This document shows positions 29,007 to 37,886 of a stretch of 64,000 bases of DNA, piece after piece; position 1 is the stretch's first letter; each line of letters starts with the position of its first letter. The translations under genes were made by a program, and so were the position numbers. Source of the DNA: Lacipirellula limnantheis (lineage in GTDB: Bacteria > Planctomycetota > Planctomycetia > Pirellulales > Lacipirellulaceae). The notes under the pieces are model-generated. The model was not told the DNA's origin. It was given only the letters and a program-made list of their open reading frames with translations, and ran no database searches. The stretch covers positions 1 to 64,000 of the forward strand of contig NZ_CP036339.1 of the NCBI RefSeq assembly GCF_007746075.1, written 5' to 3'.

Positions 29007-30413
29007 TCAGTTTGCCGTGCGATGGGGCTTTCTCATCGATCCGAACAGCAGCGTCGCCGCCACGAGTCCGCTGGAAAGGGTTAGCGGTTCGGGGACGGCG
29101 GCGGTTGCCGCCGGAGGCTCGGCGATGTTGGAGTTGCTCTGCCAAGCGAGGAAGTCGTTGCCATCGAGCGTTCCTTCGCCGAAGCCGACACGCCAAGCCT
29201 CGACGTCATAACCGTCGACGAGGCCGTCGCCGTTGAAGTCGCCTTCAGCGCCTGGCTGATCAGTGATCGCGCCGCCAAATGCCGACGGTGGATCGTAGGC
29301 AATCCAGATTTGTCGCGTTTCGCGATCGACGAAGGAGATCACTGGGAGGCCGGCTTTGTCGTACGCCAGGCCGACGCCTTGCGCGAGTTCAAGCTGTTTG
29401 CCCGTTGGAGTCGTGCTGGCCACCGACGTGACGACCCAGCTGGGCGAGATCTGGTTAGTATCGAGGTAGGCGTACTTGAGCGTGCCGTTATTGACCCACG
29501 CTGCGCCAAGGATGCCGTCATCATTGCTCGCGGCGGCGACGTCGGCGATGCCAGGAAAACTGGGCGAGCCCGTATCCAAGGCGGATGTAACCCAAGCGCC
29601 AGTGGTGATGTCGAATCGTTGCGCTAGGACCCGATTCGCAGGAGTACGCGACTGGCTAACGCCAACAATGTGGGGTCGCGATGCGCCGTCGAAGACCAAG
29701 TCGACGGTGGGAGCGGAAAGTCCGTCTTGGAACTGCGGATCTGGCGGGACCACCATTGAGTACCAGCTGTTCCCCAAGAGCGGGCTACGCTGCCAATAGG
29801 TTAATGGACCGCCCCCACTGGAAAACTGCGTGACCGCGCCGATGTCGCCAGATTCGGACAGAGCGACGTCATACATCTTCGTCGAGGTCGGAAGGTTGGG
29901 AATGAGGCTGTTGCTTGCGATGAAGGGGTTGCCGTTGTCATCGAATTTGACGGCTTGAACGCCGGTCAACGGCGATTGAAAGCCGCTCAACGAATTGCCG
30001 ATCGCAACCGTGTCTTGGGGGAACGTCGAGGTCGTGGGCGTTTGCGCTGATACGGCGAAACCACCAGTCGAACTGCTGTCGGCCTGCAGAAAGACGTTTG
30101 AGGCCGGAAACTGCATCCCTGCCAAATTGGACCCGATCTGATGCCAATTCGTGGCCGGGCCGACGTGATGTTTGGCGTTCGGATTCACTACCGGAAACAG
30201 CGAGTAGGCGTTCAGCGAGTTTTCGTAGAAGCCGTAAACGACCGGCCACGCCTCGCCGCTGCGCATCGAGAGCGCAGTTTGTGGAGAAGGACCGGATGTT
30301 GCGCGAAAGCCGGTACGCTGAAACGTCCACTTGTTAGTGGGAGCTTGCGCCGCGGCCGGCGCCTGCAGCGCCAACAGGCACAGCAGCCAGCCGTAAATCC
30401 AAAGGGGTCTCAT
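29007..30413 (-). CDS. Exported PEP-CTERM protein with dockerin-like loop
   Basis: A 468-aa protein of unknown function. Signal peptide MRPLWIYGWLLCLLALQAPA; then a long repetitive beta-structured region with FDDNGNPFIASN, FDGASRPHIVGVSQ and YDKAGLPVISFVD-type repeats, suggestive of a propeller. One dockerin-like calcium loop follows, GDFNGDGLVDGYDVEAWRVG, and a C-terminal PEPLTLSSGLVAATLLFGSMR sorting tail. ATG 30413 has GGAGG about 10 nt upstream. It separates ilvN from ilvC on the same strand, which looks like a later insertion into a biosynthetic cluster. Confidence 0.82.
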   Translation of the reverse strand: MRPLWIYGWLLCLLALQAPAAAQAPTNKWTFQRTGFRATSGPSPQTALSMRSGEAWPVVYGFYENSLNAYSLFPVVNPNAKHHVGPATNWHQIGSNLAGMQFPASNVFLQADSSSTGGFAVSAQTPTTSTFPQDTVAIGNSLSGFQSPLTGVQAVKFDDNGNPFIASNSLIPNLPTSTKMYDVALSESGDIGAVTQFSSGGGPLTYWQRSPLLGNSWYSMVVPPDPQFQDGLSAPTVDLVFDGASRPHIVGVSQSRTPANRVLAQRFDITTGAWVTSALDTGSPSFPGIADVAAASNDDGILGAAWVNNGTLKYAYLDTNQISPSWVVTSVASTTPTGKQLELAQGVGLAYDKAGLPVISFVDRETRQIWIAYDPPSAFGGAITDQPGAEGDFNGDGLVDGYDVEAWRVGFGEGTLDGNDFLAWQSNSNIAEPPAATAAVPEPLTLSSGLVAATLLFGSMRKPHRTAN

Positions 30414-30472
30414 GACAAAGCCTCCGAAAAAGAGATGGAGATGAGGAAAATAATCCACCTCTGTTGTAGGGC

Positions 30473-31003
30473 CTACGCCTTCGCCCCAGCAACTTTTCGT
30501 AAGGAACTCGCCTCGCCGGCGGGGCGAACCACGCCGCGGACCATGGCGATCCGGCCGGTGCGGACCAGCTCCACGATGCCGAAGGGACGCATCAGATCGA
30601 TGAACGATTCGACCTTCTTTTCCTGTCCGGAGATTTCGACGATCACCTGGTCGGGGGCCACGTCGACCACTTTGCCGCGGAAAATGTTGCAGAGCTCGTG
30701 GATTTGAGCCCGGTTCTCTGCCGAGGCGCGGACTTTGATCAGCATCAGGTCGCGTTCGACGAATTCCTGGGACGAAACGTCGTCGACATGGACCACCGTG
30801 ACGATCTTCTCGAGCTGCTTGCGGACCTGCTCCAAGACATTGTCATCGCCGACAACGACGAAGGTCATCCGCGACAGGCTGGGGTCTTCGGTGGCGCCGA
30901 CGGCAAGGCTATCGATGTTGTAGCCGCGCGAGGCAAACATGCCGGCCACATGGGCTAGCACGCCGGGGACGTTCTGCACGAGAGCCGAGAGGACGTGACG
31001 CAT
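30473..31003 (-). CDS. ilvN: Acetolactate synthase small (regulatory) subunit
   Basis: A 176-aa regulatory subunit giving valine feedback control of acetolactate synthase. The ACT domain is plain: HVLSALVQNVPGVLAHVAGM (about 2-21), FASRGYNIDSLAVGATEDPS, SRMTFVVVGDD, then the C-terminal ALS_ss domain RDLMLIKVRA...FRGKVVDV...ITG-like EISGQEKKVESFIDLMRPFG and ELVRTGRIAMVRG. ATG 31003 (AGGA 8 nt upstream) begins the domain; the longer frame adds 14 residues. The catalytic subunit gene is not adjacent. Confidence 0.95.
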   Translation of the reverse strand: MRHVLSALVQNVPGVLAHVAGMFASRGYNIDSLAVGATEDPSLSRMTFVVVGDDNVLEQVRKQLEKIVTVVHVDDVSSQEFVERDLMLIKVRASAENRAQIHELCNIFRGKVVDVAPDQVIVEISGQEKKVESFIDLMRPFGIVELVRTGRIAMVRGVVRPAGEASSLRKVAGAKA

Positions 31004-31321
31004 GAGATAGTCCTGTGGATTGCCAAAAAACGAACCTTTGATCATAGCTGCGAGGGGGGGTAGTCACAAGTTGGGGGGAGGGCGGCTGTTGGTGCGGTTT
31101 GCCCGATCTTGGTCTGTCATTCCGAGGTACTCCGAGGAATCTGGCCGGACCCCTCGGAGTACCTCGGGGTGACTGGGGCCAGCAGTTCACCGGCCACGCC
31201 ATCCGGTTGCCCGCAGCCGTGCCCTGGGGTAGCCTGACAGGTTTGGCCGGAGGCTGCTGGCGATCGACTAGGACGCCTGCCGCCGGTCGGCCTTCACCGG
31301 AACATCCCGCCGAACGACCGC
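31004..31321. other. Divergent intergenic region upstream of uvrA
   Basis: A 318-bp stretch containing the family-4 palindrome at 31116-31173. No LexA-type or other operator is recognised by eye. Confidence 0.5.
31116..31173. repeat. GTCATTCCGAGGTACTC palindrome (family 4)
   Basis: GTCATTCCGAGGTACTCCGA + GGAATC (31116-31141) pairs with CCTCGGAGTACCTCGGGGTG + AC (31152-31173). Its left arm matches the solo arm at 6216. Confidence 0.85.
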
Positions 31322-34300
31322 ATGTCGAGCGAACTCGAGCCGCTGCCCGGCGCACTCGCCGCCTCTCCGGGCGAGGCGATCCGCATCCGCGGCGCCCGTA
31401 CGCACAACCTGCGGAACGTCGACCTCGACATCCCCCAGTGGCGGCTGGTGGTGATGACAGGACTCAGCGGGTCGGGGAAAAGTTCGCTTGCTTTCGACAC
31501 GTTATTGGCCGAGGGGCAGCGGCAGTACATCGAAAGCCTCTCGACGTACGCCCGCCAGTTCTTCGACCAGATGGAACGACCCGACGTCGACCTGATCGAG
31601 GGGCTGCAGCCGACGGTCGCCCTCGATCAGCGGTCGACCACCAACAACCCCCGCAGCACGGTGGCGACGGTCACCGAGATCTACGACTTCCTGCGGGTGC
31701 TGATGGCCCGCGTGGGCGACGTGGCCTGCCCCAACTGCGGGACGGCGATTTCGCAGCAGACGCCGGTGGAGATTCAGGAGGCGATCCTCGCGCTACCCGA
31801 ACAGTCGAAGGTGATGATCCTGGCGCCAATGGTGCGGGGGCGCAAGGGGCGGCACGCGGAGGTGCTCGATCTGGTGCGCAAAGAGGGATTCGTGCGCGTC
31901 CGGATCGATGGGCAGACGTACGAACTTGAAGACGTGCCGGAGCTGAAGGCGCAGCAACGGCATGATATCGACGCGGTGGTCGATCGCGTGATCATTCGGC
32001 CGGGGATCGAAAACCGGCTGGTCGAGTCGGTGCGACTGGCGCTGAAGCATGGGGACGGCGCGCTGCGGACGGCGGTGCTGACGCCCGAGGCGAAGAGTGC
32101 TACGAACGGCCACGCCAATGGTGTCGGGGGCCTTTTGCCACTGGAGAGCAACCAACAAAGTAACGCCGCTAGTGGCAGAAGGCCCCCGACACCTTCCAAC
32201 GCCACCACCGCGGAAAATGGTTGGGAAGAGCGGGTCTACAGCACGCGCTACGCGTGCCCCGATTGCAAGACGAATCTCACCGAGATCGAGCCGCGAACGT
32301 TCAGCTTCAACAGTCCCTACGGGGCCTGCCCGGCGTGCGAAGGGTTAGCGTCGCGCGAGGGGTTCGTGCCGGAGCTGGTGATCCCGGACGAAAGCTTGTC
32401 GCTCTCGGCCGGCGCCGTGGCGCCGTGGCGCGGGGCCTCGGCCGACGCGCGCAAATCGCAGCATGCGCTGCTCGACGCGTTCCTCGCCCACGCGAAGGTC
32501 GACTGGGAAACGCCGCTCGACGCCTGGCCGGCGAAGGCGCGCGAGCAACTGTTAAACGGCGACGGCTGCAAGTTCCCCGGGTTGCTGGTCCATTTCGAAA
32601 TGGATTATGCGGCGGCCAAGAACGACGCAACGCTCAGCAAGCTGGCCGAGTTTCGTGGCCCCGTCGTGTGCGCAGAGTGCGGAGGTTCGCGGCTGCGGGC
32701 CGAAGCTCGCTCCTGCCGGTTCGGCGGACTCGCGATTCACGAGATCACTGGTCTGCCGATCGATCAGGCGCAGCGGTTCTTCCGCGAACTGAAGTTTCCG
32801 CCGACGATGCAGCAGGTCGGCGAGCCGCTCACGGCCGAGATTGTGCGTCGGCTCGACTTCCTCGCGGAGGTCGGCGTCGAGTATCTCACGCTCGATCGCG
32901 CGGCCGATTCGCTGAGCGGCGGCGAGATGCAGCGCGTGCGGCTGGCGACCGGCATTGGTTCGGGGCTCGTCGGCGTCCTCTACATTCTCGACGAACCGTC
33001 GATCGGCCTGCATCCGCGCGACAACGCCCGGCTGATCGAGTCGCTGCGCAAGCTGCAACAGCAGGGGAACACCGTGCTGGTGGTCGAGCATGACGAAGCG
33101 GTGATCCGCGCGGCCGATTGGCTGATCGACGTCGGCCCCGGCGCCGGCGACCGGGGCGGGACGATCGTCGCCGAGGGGACGCCGGCGGAAGTGGCGGCGA
33201 ATCCCGACTCGATCACCGGCGGCTACCTTTCGGGCCGGCTGCGGATCGAACCGCCGGCGCAGCGCCGCAAGGCGGCGAAGACGCGGATGTTGGAGCTCGA
33301 AGGCGCCACGCTCCACAACCTGAAGAACGTCGACGTGCAGATTCCGCTGGGGCTCTTCACCTGCGTCACCGGCGTGAGCGGTTCGGGAAAGAGCTCGCTG
33401 ATCATCGACACGCTCGGCGCCGCGCTGGCCCGCAAGCTCAATGGCGCCATGACCCGACCGGGGCCATATCGGGCCTTACGCGGCGTCGCAAAACTGGATC
33501 GACTGATCCATGTCGATCAGTCGCCCATTGGCCGGACGCCCCGTTCGAACCCTGCCACGTTCACCGGTATGTGGGACGAAATCCGCCGTGTCTTCGCCGA
33601 GACGAAGCATGCCAAGCAGCATGGCTACAAGATCGGCCGGTTCAGCTTCAACACGAAGGGCGGGCGCTGCGAGCATTGCCAGGGCCAGGGCGTGGAGCGG
33701 ATCGAGATGCGATTCCTCCCCGATTTGTTCGTAACCTGCCCTGTCTGCCATGGTCGACAGTTCAATCGGCAGACGCTCGCCGTGCGCTACCGCGACCGCT
33801 CGATCGCCGACGTACTGGCGATGCCGATCGACGAAGCGGTGGCGTTTTTTGAGAACCATTTGAGTATCCATCGGATGCTGACGAGCCTCGTCGACGTCGG
33901 GCTCGGCTATCTCACGCTCGGTCAGCGAAGCACGACGCTTTCCGGCGGCGAGGCGCAGCGGATCAAACTGGCGGCGGAGCTTGGCCGACCCTCCAGCGGG
34001 CCGACGCTCTATATTCTTGATGAGCCGACGACTGGACTGCACACCGACGACGTCGGGCGTTTGCTCCGCGTACTGCAACAACTCGTCGAGCTCGGGCACA
34101 CGGTGCTGGTGATCGAGCACCATTTAGAAATGGTCAAGTGCGCCGATTGGGTGATCGACCTCGGGCCCGACGGCGGCGACGCTGGGGGGCAGATCGTTGT
34201 AGCGGGCACGCCGGATGACGTGGCGGCCTGCGAGGCAAGCCACACGGGACGCTGGCTGCGGGAGCTTCTGCATGCAGCCCCCGGCTCCGCCGGGGGGTAG
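31322..34300 (+). CDS. uvrA: Excinuclease ABC subunit A
   Basis: A 992-aa DNA-damage recognition ATPase of nucleotide-excision repair; loads UvrB. First ABC module: Walker A GLSGSGKSS at 47-55, zinc-binding CPDCKTNL...GACPACEG, signature LSGGEMQRVRLAT, Walker B DEPSIGLHPRD. Second module: GVSGSGKSS near 684, zinc finger CEHCQGQG...CPVCHG, LSGGEAQRIKLAAEL, DEPTTGLH. Two oddities come from repeats: a family-2 palindrome (32120-32193) is translated in frame as about residues 267-291 (GVGGLLPLE...SGRRPPTP) just before the first zinc module, and the last residues AAPGSAGG with the TAG stop lie in a family-1 palindrome. No uvrB or uvrC is in the window. Confidence 0.96.
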   Translation: MSSELEPLPGALAASPGEAIRIRGARTHNLRNVDLDIPQWRLVVMTGLSGSGKSSLAFDTLLAEGQRQYIESLSTYARQFFDQMERPDVDLIEGLQPTVALDQRSTTNNPRSTVATVTEIYDFLRVLMARVGDVACPNCGTAISQQTPVEIQEAILALPEQSKVMILAPMVRGRKGRHAEVLDLVRKEGFVRVRIDGQTYELEDVPELKAQQRHDIDAVVDRVIIRPGIENRLVESVRLALKHGDGALRTAVLTPEAKSATNGHANGVGGLLPLESNQQSNAASGRRPPTPSNATTAENGWEERVYSTRYACPDCKTNLTEIEPRTFSFNSPYGACPACEGLASREGFVPELVIPDESLSLSAGAVAPWRGASADARKSQHALLDAFLAHAKVDWETPLDAWPAKAREQLLNGDGCKFPGLLVHFEMDYAAAKNDATLSKLAEFRGPVVCAECGGSRLRAEARSCRFGGLAIHEITGLPIDQAQRFFRELKFPPTMQQVGEPLTAEIVRRLDFLAEVGVEYLTLDRAADSLSGGEMQRVRLATGIGSGLVGVLYILDEPSIGLHPRDNARLIESLRKLQQQGNTVLVVEHDEAVIRAADWLIDVGPGAGDRGGTIVAEGTPAEVAANPDSITGGYLSGRLRIEPPAQRRKAAKTRMLELEGATLHNLKNVDVQIPLGLFTCVTGVSGSGKSSLIIDTLGAALARKLNGAMTRPGPYRALRGVAKLDRLIHVDQSPIGRTPRSNPATFTGMWDEIRRVFAETKHAKQHGYKIGRFSFNTKGGRCEHCQGQGVERIEMRFLPDLFVTCPVCHGRQFNRQTLAVRYRDRSIADVLAMPIDEAVAFFENHLSIHRMLTSLVDVGLGYLTLGQRSTTLSGGEAQRIKLAAELGRPSSGPTLYILDEPTTGLHTDDVGRLLRVLQQLVELGHTVLVIEHHLEMVKCADWVIDLGPDGGDAGGQIVVAGTPDDVAACEASHTGRWLRELLHAAPGSAGG
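32120..32193. repeat. Family-2 palindrome inserted in frame inside uvrA
   Basis: GGTGTCGGGGGCCTTTTGCC + ACTGG (32120-32144) pairs with CTAGTGGCAGAAGGCCCCCG + ACACC (32169-32193). The insertion keeps the reading frame. Homologous intergenic palindromes are at 21721 and 57005; the encoded peptide is hydrophilic and Gly/Pro/Ser-rich. Confidence 0.9.
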
Positions 34301-34349
34301 CGTAACGCGGGGCTAAGCGCCTCTGGATGGTGACCGACCCCCTGGCGGA
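34274..34349. repeat. REP-type palindrome, copy F (family 1), overlapping the uvrA 3' end and split by IS
   Basis: Left arm GCAGCCCCCGGCTCCGCCGG + GGGGTAG (34274-34300) supplies the final uvrA codons and stop. The right arm CCGACCCCCTGGCGGA ends at 34349 where the IS begins; the missing GCCGGGGGCT resumes at 35313. The break point is identical to that of copy C. Confidence 0.85.
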
Positions 34350-35308
34350 CAACATAATGCAATAGCTAGCACGCGTCGCTAACGGTAAAAAGGCCCGCGT
34401 TCCAGGCTGTTCCTAGAGACCTGACACGTTTCTAGGAGGTGAGCCATGGAACGCGAACTCTGGAGCGTACTATACCGTTTGACTCGGCGGTTATGCAGCG
34501 ATCGTTCGGGACACGTCTATTCGGTCAGTTGGATCGTCGGCGTCTATCTCTGGGCGGTGATCCACGATCGACCGGTGAGTTGGGCGTGTCGGCCGGAGAA
34601 TTGGCCGTCGTCATGGCAGGTGCGGCTGCCGAGCCAATCGACGGCGAGCCGTCGTCTCCGCACGGCGGCGGCCGTGGAACTGATCGAGCGGTTGAGGAAG
34701 CGTTGCTGGCAGGGCCCGCACCCGCCGGAGGTGAGCTTCCTCGACGGTAAGCCGTTGCCGGTAGGAGGCTTCAGCAAGGATCCCGACGCCACGCGCGGGC
34801 ATGGCGTCGGCGGCCCGGCCCGCGGCTACAAGCTGCACGCCGTCTGGACGATCGATGCGCTCGTGGCGTGCGAAATCCAGCCGCTCAACGTGAGCGAACA
34901 GACGGTCGCCCGGCGACTCTTGCCGCAAGTCGGCGGAGGCTGCGTCCTGGCCGACGGCAACTACGACAGCAACCCGCTGCACGAGATCGCCGCACGGTCG
35001 GGCGTGACGTTGATCGCTCCGCAGCGTCGCGCGGGACGAGCGCTGGGCCACCGCCGCCACAGCATCGGCCGCTTGCAGTCGATCGAACTGCTGACGACCG
35101 CCGATGGCCAAGCACTCTTCAAGCAGCGGACGTACATCGAGCAACGCTTCGCTCAACTCACCAATTTCGGCGGCGGGCTCGGACCACTCCCCAACTGGGT
35201 GAGGCGACTGCCGCGCGTCACCCTCTGGGTGAACGCCAAACTCTGCATCCAGGCCGCTAGAAACCACTTGCGACGAGGAAACGATCTGATGGCGTTTGCA
35301 TAATGTTG
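34350..35308. mobile_element. Insertion sequence copy 2 (DDE transposase, IS4/IS5-like)
   Basis: The same element as at 8776-9734, with identical terminal inverted repeats CAACATAATGCAA (34350-34362) and TTGCATAATGTTG (35296-35308), the same length and near-identity throughout. It occupies the same internal position of a different family-1 palindrome, again followed by CGAA. Confidence 0.92.
34446..35303 (+). CDS. IS transposase, DDE superfamily (copy 2)
   Basis: A 285-aa transposase identical to the copy at 8872 except Tyr25 for Cys25 (and one silent codon difference). Candidate catalytic residues Asp100, Asp170 and Glu232 are all present, with the same AGGAGGTGAG ribosome-binding site. Intact and apparently recently mobile. 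Confidence 0.92.
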   Translation: MERELWSVLYRLTRRLCSDRSGHVYSVSWIVGVYLWAVIHDRPVSWACRPENWPSSWQVRLPSQSTASRRLRTAAAVELIERLRKRCWQGPHPPEVSFLDGKPLPVGGFSKDPDATRGHGVGGPARGYKLHAVWTIDALVACEIQPLNVSEQTVARRLLPQVGGGCVLADGNYDSNPLHEIAARSGVTLIAPQRRAGRALGHRRHSIGRLQSIELLTTADGQALFKQRTYIEQRFAQLTNFGGGLGPLPNWVRRLPRVTLWVNAKLCIQAARNHLRRGNDLMAFA

Positions 35309-35330
35309 CGAAGCCGGGGGCTGAAATGGT

Positions 35331-36668
35331 CTAAACTTCGCGGCGCAGTCGTTGAGTCGCCAGGCCAACGAGCGCCGTAAGCAGTAGTGCCGCGGCGGTG
35401 GGTTCTGGAATATTCGCCGCAGCCGTTGCCGCGGCGGGGTCGGTCATGCGGCCGAGGAAGAGCAGCCCGCCGGTGTGGGCGTCGCGCAGGCCGAACAGGA
35501 ATGGATGATCGGCGCGGAAGGTCGGCGGGTTCGGGTTCACGCTGGTCGTTTCGACGATCACTGCCGTGGCGCCAGCGGCCTCGGTGCCGCTTTCGTTGAC
35601 GTCGATGAACGTCTTGTGAACGACGTCGCTGATCACCAAGTCCCCGCCCTCGCTAATGCCTGAGAAATCGGCGTCGCCAAACGCGTCGGTCATGCCGAGA
35701 TCTTTCAACGGCGCTTTCAGTCTGGCGTCGTCGCGAAATGTGAACTTCGGCAAGAAAAGATCCACTTTCCGCAGTTGCATGCTGTCTACCGATTCTTGAA
35801 AACGTTCCGCATCGAGCGATCCTTCCAAGGCGGCTAATCCATCGCGCTGGTTGGGAAGCATCACGACCAGCGTGAGATCGTCGCCTGCATACGGAACCTC
35901 GAGCATCTGAAAATCGTCAAACGCGGCATGGTTCAAGACGTTCTGCTGATACATCAGCGACGCTTGGCCGATGGAGCCATCGAGACGATAGAAGGGCGCA
36001 TCATGCGTTGACCCCTCGGCAAAGCGATTCTTCCAGGCTCCGTTAAAGTAGACGGCGTTGGTGAGCACGAGCGCCGTCTGGGGCGTGATGGAGCCGGAAG
36101 GAAGCAGGTCTTTGATTTTCTGGTTAGTCTGGTCGGCGACCCAGCCGTTGATGTGTTCCCGCGACGGTTCGGTGTTGCTGATGAAGTCGAGTTGCTCCAA
36201 GGGAGCGCCGTATGGCCCCTCCAACGTGGCGAGAAACTGCTGGCGGAAGGGAAAGCCCGTTTGACCGAAGAGGCGGTTCGCGACGCTGAGTTTATATCCT
36301 TCGCGCGGCGCGTTGAGATCACTGATCAGCCCGCCATAACCAGCATGAATAGCGTCGTCAGCGAGACCGTTGAGGTGGAGCACGTCGGCCATTTGAGCGG
36401 CCGTTTCGCCGCGGGCGCCGGCGTAGGTCATCGTGAGCGCCGCGGAAATGCTGATCGGCGAGATCAGCAGATTCTTTTCCGAGTCCTCGGCGCCGAGCTG
36501 GCGGAACAGGTCGAACGCCAAGCCATTGTTGGCCGCAGCGACCGCCTGCACGGCTGGGGTCAGCGGCGCCCGCACGTGAGGCTGAACCTCCGCCAAGGCG
36601 TTTGCACTCGTGGCGATTAGTAAGAGCGTCGCCCAGGCGCCGCGCACGAGGAGAAACTTCGCGTTCAT
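35331..36668 (-). CDS. Serpin with PEP-CTERM surface-sorting tail
   Basis: A 445-aa exported serine-protease-inhibitor-family protein. A signal peptide (WATLLLIATSANALA, about 12-26) precedes a full serpin fold: NLLISPISISAALTMTYAGARG, LVLTNAVYFNGAWKNRF, VPYAGDDLTLVVMLP and KFTFRDDARLK. The reactive-loop hinge ESGTEAAGATA fits the inhibitory consensus (P17 Glu to P8 Thr), so it should trap a protease by loop insertion. Counting from P14 Thr362 puts P1-P1' near Thr375-Ser376, hinting at elastase/chymotrypsin-like targets (inference). After the fold comes PEPTAAALLLTALVGLA + TQRLRR, a PEP-CTERM tail rarely seen on serpins. The IS lies just beyond the 3' end. Confidence 0.93.
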   Translation of the reverse strand: MNAKFLLVRGAWATLLLIATSANALAEVQPHVRAPLTPAVQAVAAANNGLAFDLFRQLGAEDSEKNLLISPISISAALTMTYAGARGETAAQMADVLHLNGLADDAIHAGYGGLISDLNAPREGYKLSVANRLFGQTGFPFRQQFLATLEGPYGAPLEQLDFISNTEPSREHINGWVADQTNQKIKDLLPSGSITPQTALVLTNAVYFNGAWKNRFAEGSTHDAPFYRLDGSIGQASLMYQQNVLNHAAFDDFQMLEVPYAGDDLTLVVMLPNQRDGLAALEGSLDAERFQESVDSMQLRKVDLFLPKFTFRDDARLKAPLKDLGMTDAFGDADFSGISEGGDLVISDVVHKTFIDVNESGTEAAGATAVIVETTSVNPNPPTFRADHPFLFGLRDAHTGGLLFLGRMTDPAAATAAANIPEPTAAALLLTALVGLATQRLRREV

Positions 36669-37130
36669 CGGGGAAGGCCTCTGCTTGCGGGAAAAAGGAG
36701 CACCGGACTGTTACTGCATTCGGGCTGCACCTTGCAAGGCTGACTCCGCTCGCGTTTGTCACGCCGCCGTTTGGCCCTGGAAAGGTAGGCGATCTGGAGG
36801 GTCTTACGACGAGTCGTCGTCGCCGGCGCGTGCGCGAGTGCTTTTGGTAATCGGGAAAGCGTGCTTCTTGTGGCCTTGGAGCTTCTGCAGCCGCTTGCCG
36901 GGCTGCTCGCCTGCAAGAACTCGGCAATCAATTTCTCGTTTTTCGACGCATGTCGATATATGCGGAGTGACGCGTCGGCATTCTTTCGGCCGATGCGCAG
37001 AATATGGGAAAATTGGTTGAACTTATCCTTCTGTTCCCCTAGGCTACGCAGCATTGCGGGCGCGAGCGATTCGCGGCCGTGTTAATTGTCAGGGGGCATC
37101 ATTAATTTTTTTATCTGAAGAGGTGCGCTA
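36669..37130. other. Divergent intergenic region between serpin and PEP-CTERM genes
   Basis: 462 bp with no convincing gene and no member of the palindrome families. The last 45 bp, with a T-run and GAGG, are the leader of the next gene. Confidence 0.5.
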
Positions 37131-37778
37131 ATGATTCGCTCACGCAACGTGTTCTGGCTCGCCGCCGTGGCGGCAATGCTCTTCTCACAGGCCCCTGCTC
37201 GGGCCGCGAATGTGTGGTTCAGCTTGAACTTGCAGTTCAATACGCCGGGCAACGTTAACTCCGGCGGGACGTGGACCACGGTGGCCAAGGCCGATCCGCA
37301 AGGGATCGCGGCAGCCAACATGTACCTGGCAAACACGACCTTTGGGTCATTTCTTGCCCCGCCGCAACTTGACGTTCAAATGCAGGTTGGGACGACCACC
37401 ATACGCAATATTGTGACGGGCGATTCATTGACTCCTCCCTACCCGCTGGGAATCGGCGTTATTGGGAGTTCTTTTCCGTCTACCTACGTCGACCCGGTCG
37501 GCATCGTGCCTTTTGGCGGCAATCCGAACTATGGATCGTTCAGCGGCGGCGTGGCTCTGGCGACGGGAACTTTTGCTCCTGGCGTCATCCCCAATTGGAC
37601 GTCCAGCCGCGTGAGTGTGACTGATGCGAACGTCTTTACCGGTCCCGCGCCGGCGCCAGTGATGGACGCCGATACGTTGCTGACGGTTCGTTGGGTCGTG
37701 CCCGAGCCCGCGACCCTGGGCCTGGCAAGCATCGCAATCGTCGGCTTGATCGCTGCTTCGCGGCGCTCAGTGCGCTGA
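37131..37778 (+). CDS. Exported PEP-CTERM protein of unknown function
   Basis: A 215-aa protein with signal peptide VFWLAAVAAMLFSQAPARA, a beta-rich mature region (WFSLNLQFNTPGNVNSGGTW) and the sorting tail VPEPATLGLASIAIVGLIAA + SRRSVR. A GAGG Shine-Dalgarno lies about 9 nt before the ATG. It stands alone between divergent/convergent neighbours. Function unknown. Confidence 0.85.
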   Translation: MIRSRNVFWLAAVAAMLFSQAPARAANVWFSLNLQFNTPGNVNSGGTWTTVAKADPQGIAAANMYLANTTFGSFLAPPQLDVQMQVGTTTIRNIVTGDSLTPPYPLGIGVIGSSFPSTYVDPVGIVPFGGNPNYGSFSGGVALATGTFAPGVIPNWTSSRVSVTDANVFTGPAPAPVMDADTLLTVRWVVPEPATLGLASIAIVGLIAASRRSVR

Positions 37779-37886
37779 AGATGGTCGTGCGAAGCGGATT
37801 CGATGTCCATTCGATGCATCGTAACGGCGGCGTTGGCAACGGCTAACGCCGCCGCTTTTTCGTGCGCCGTTGGCGACCGGCTTGCT

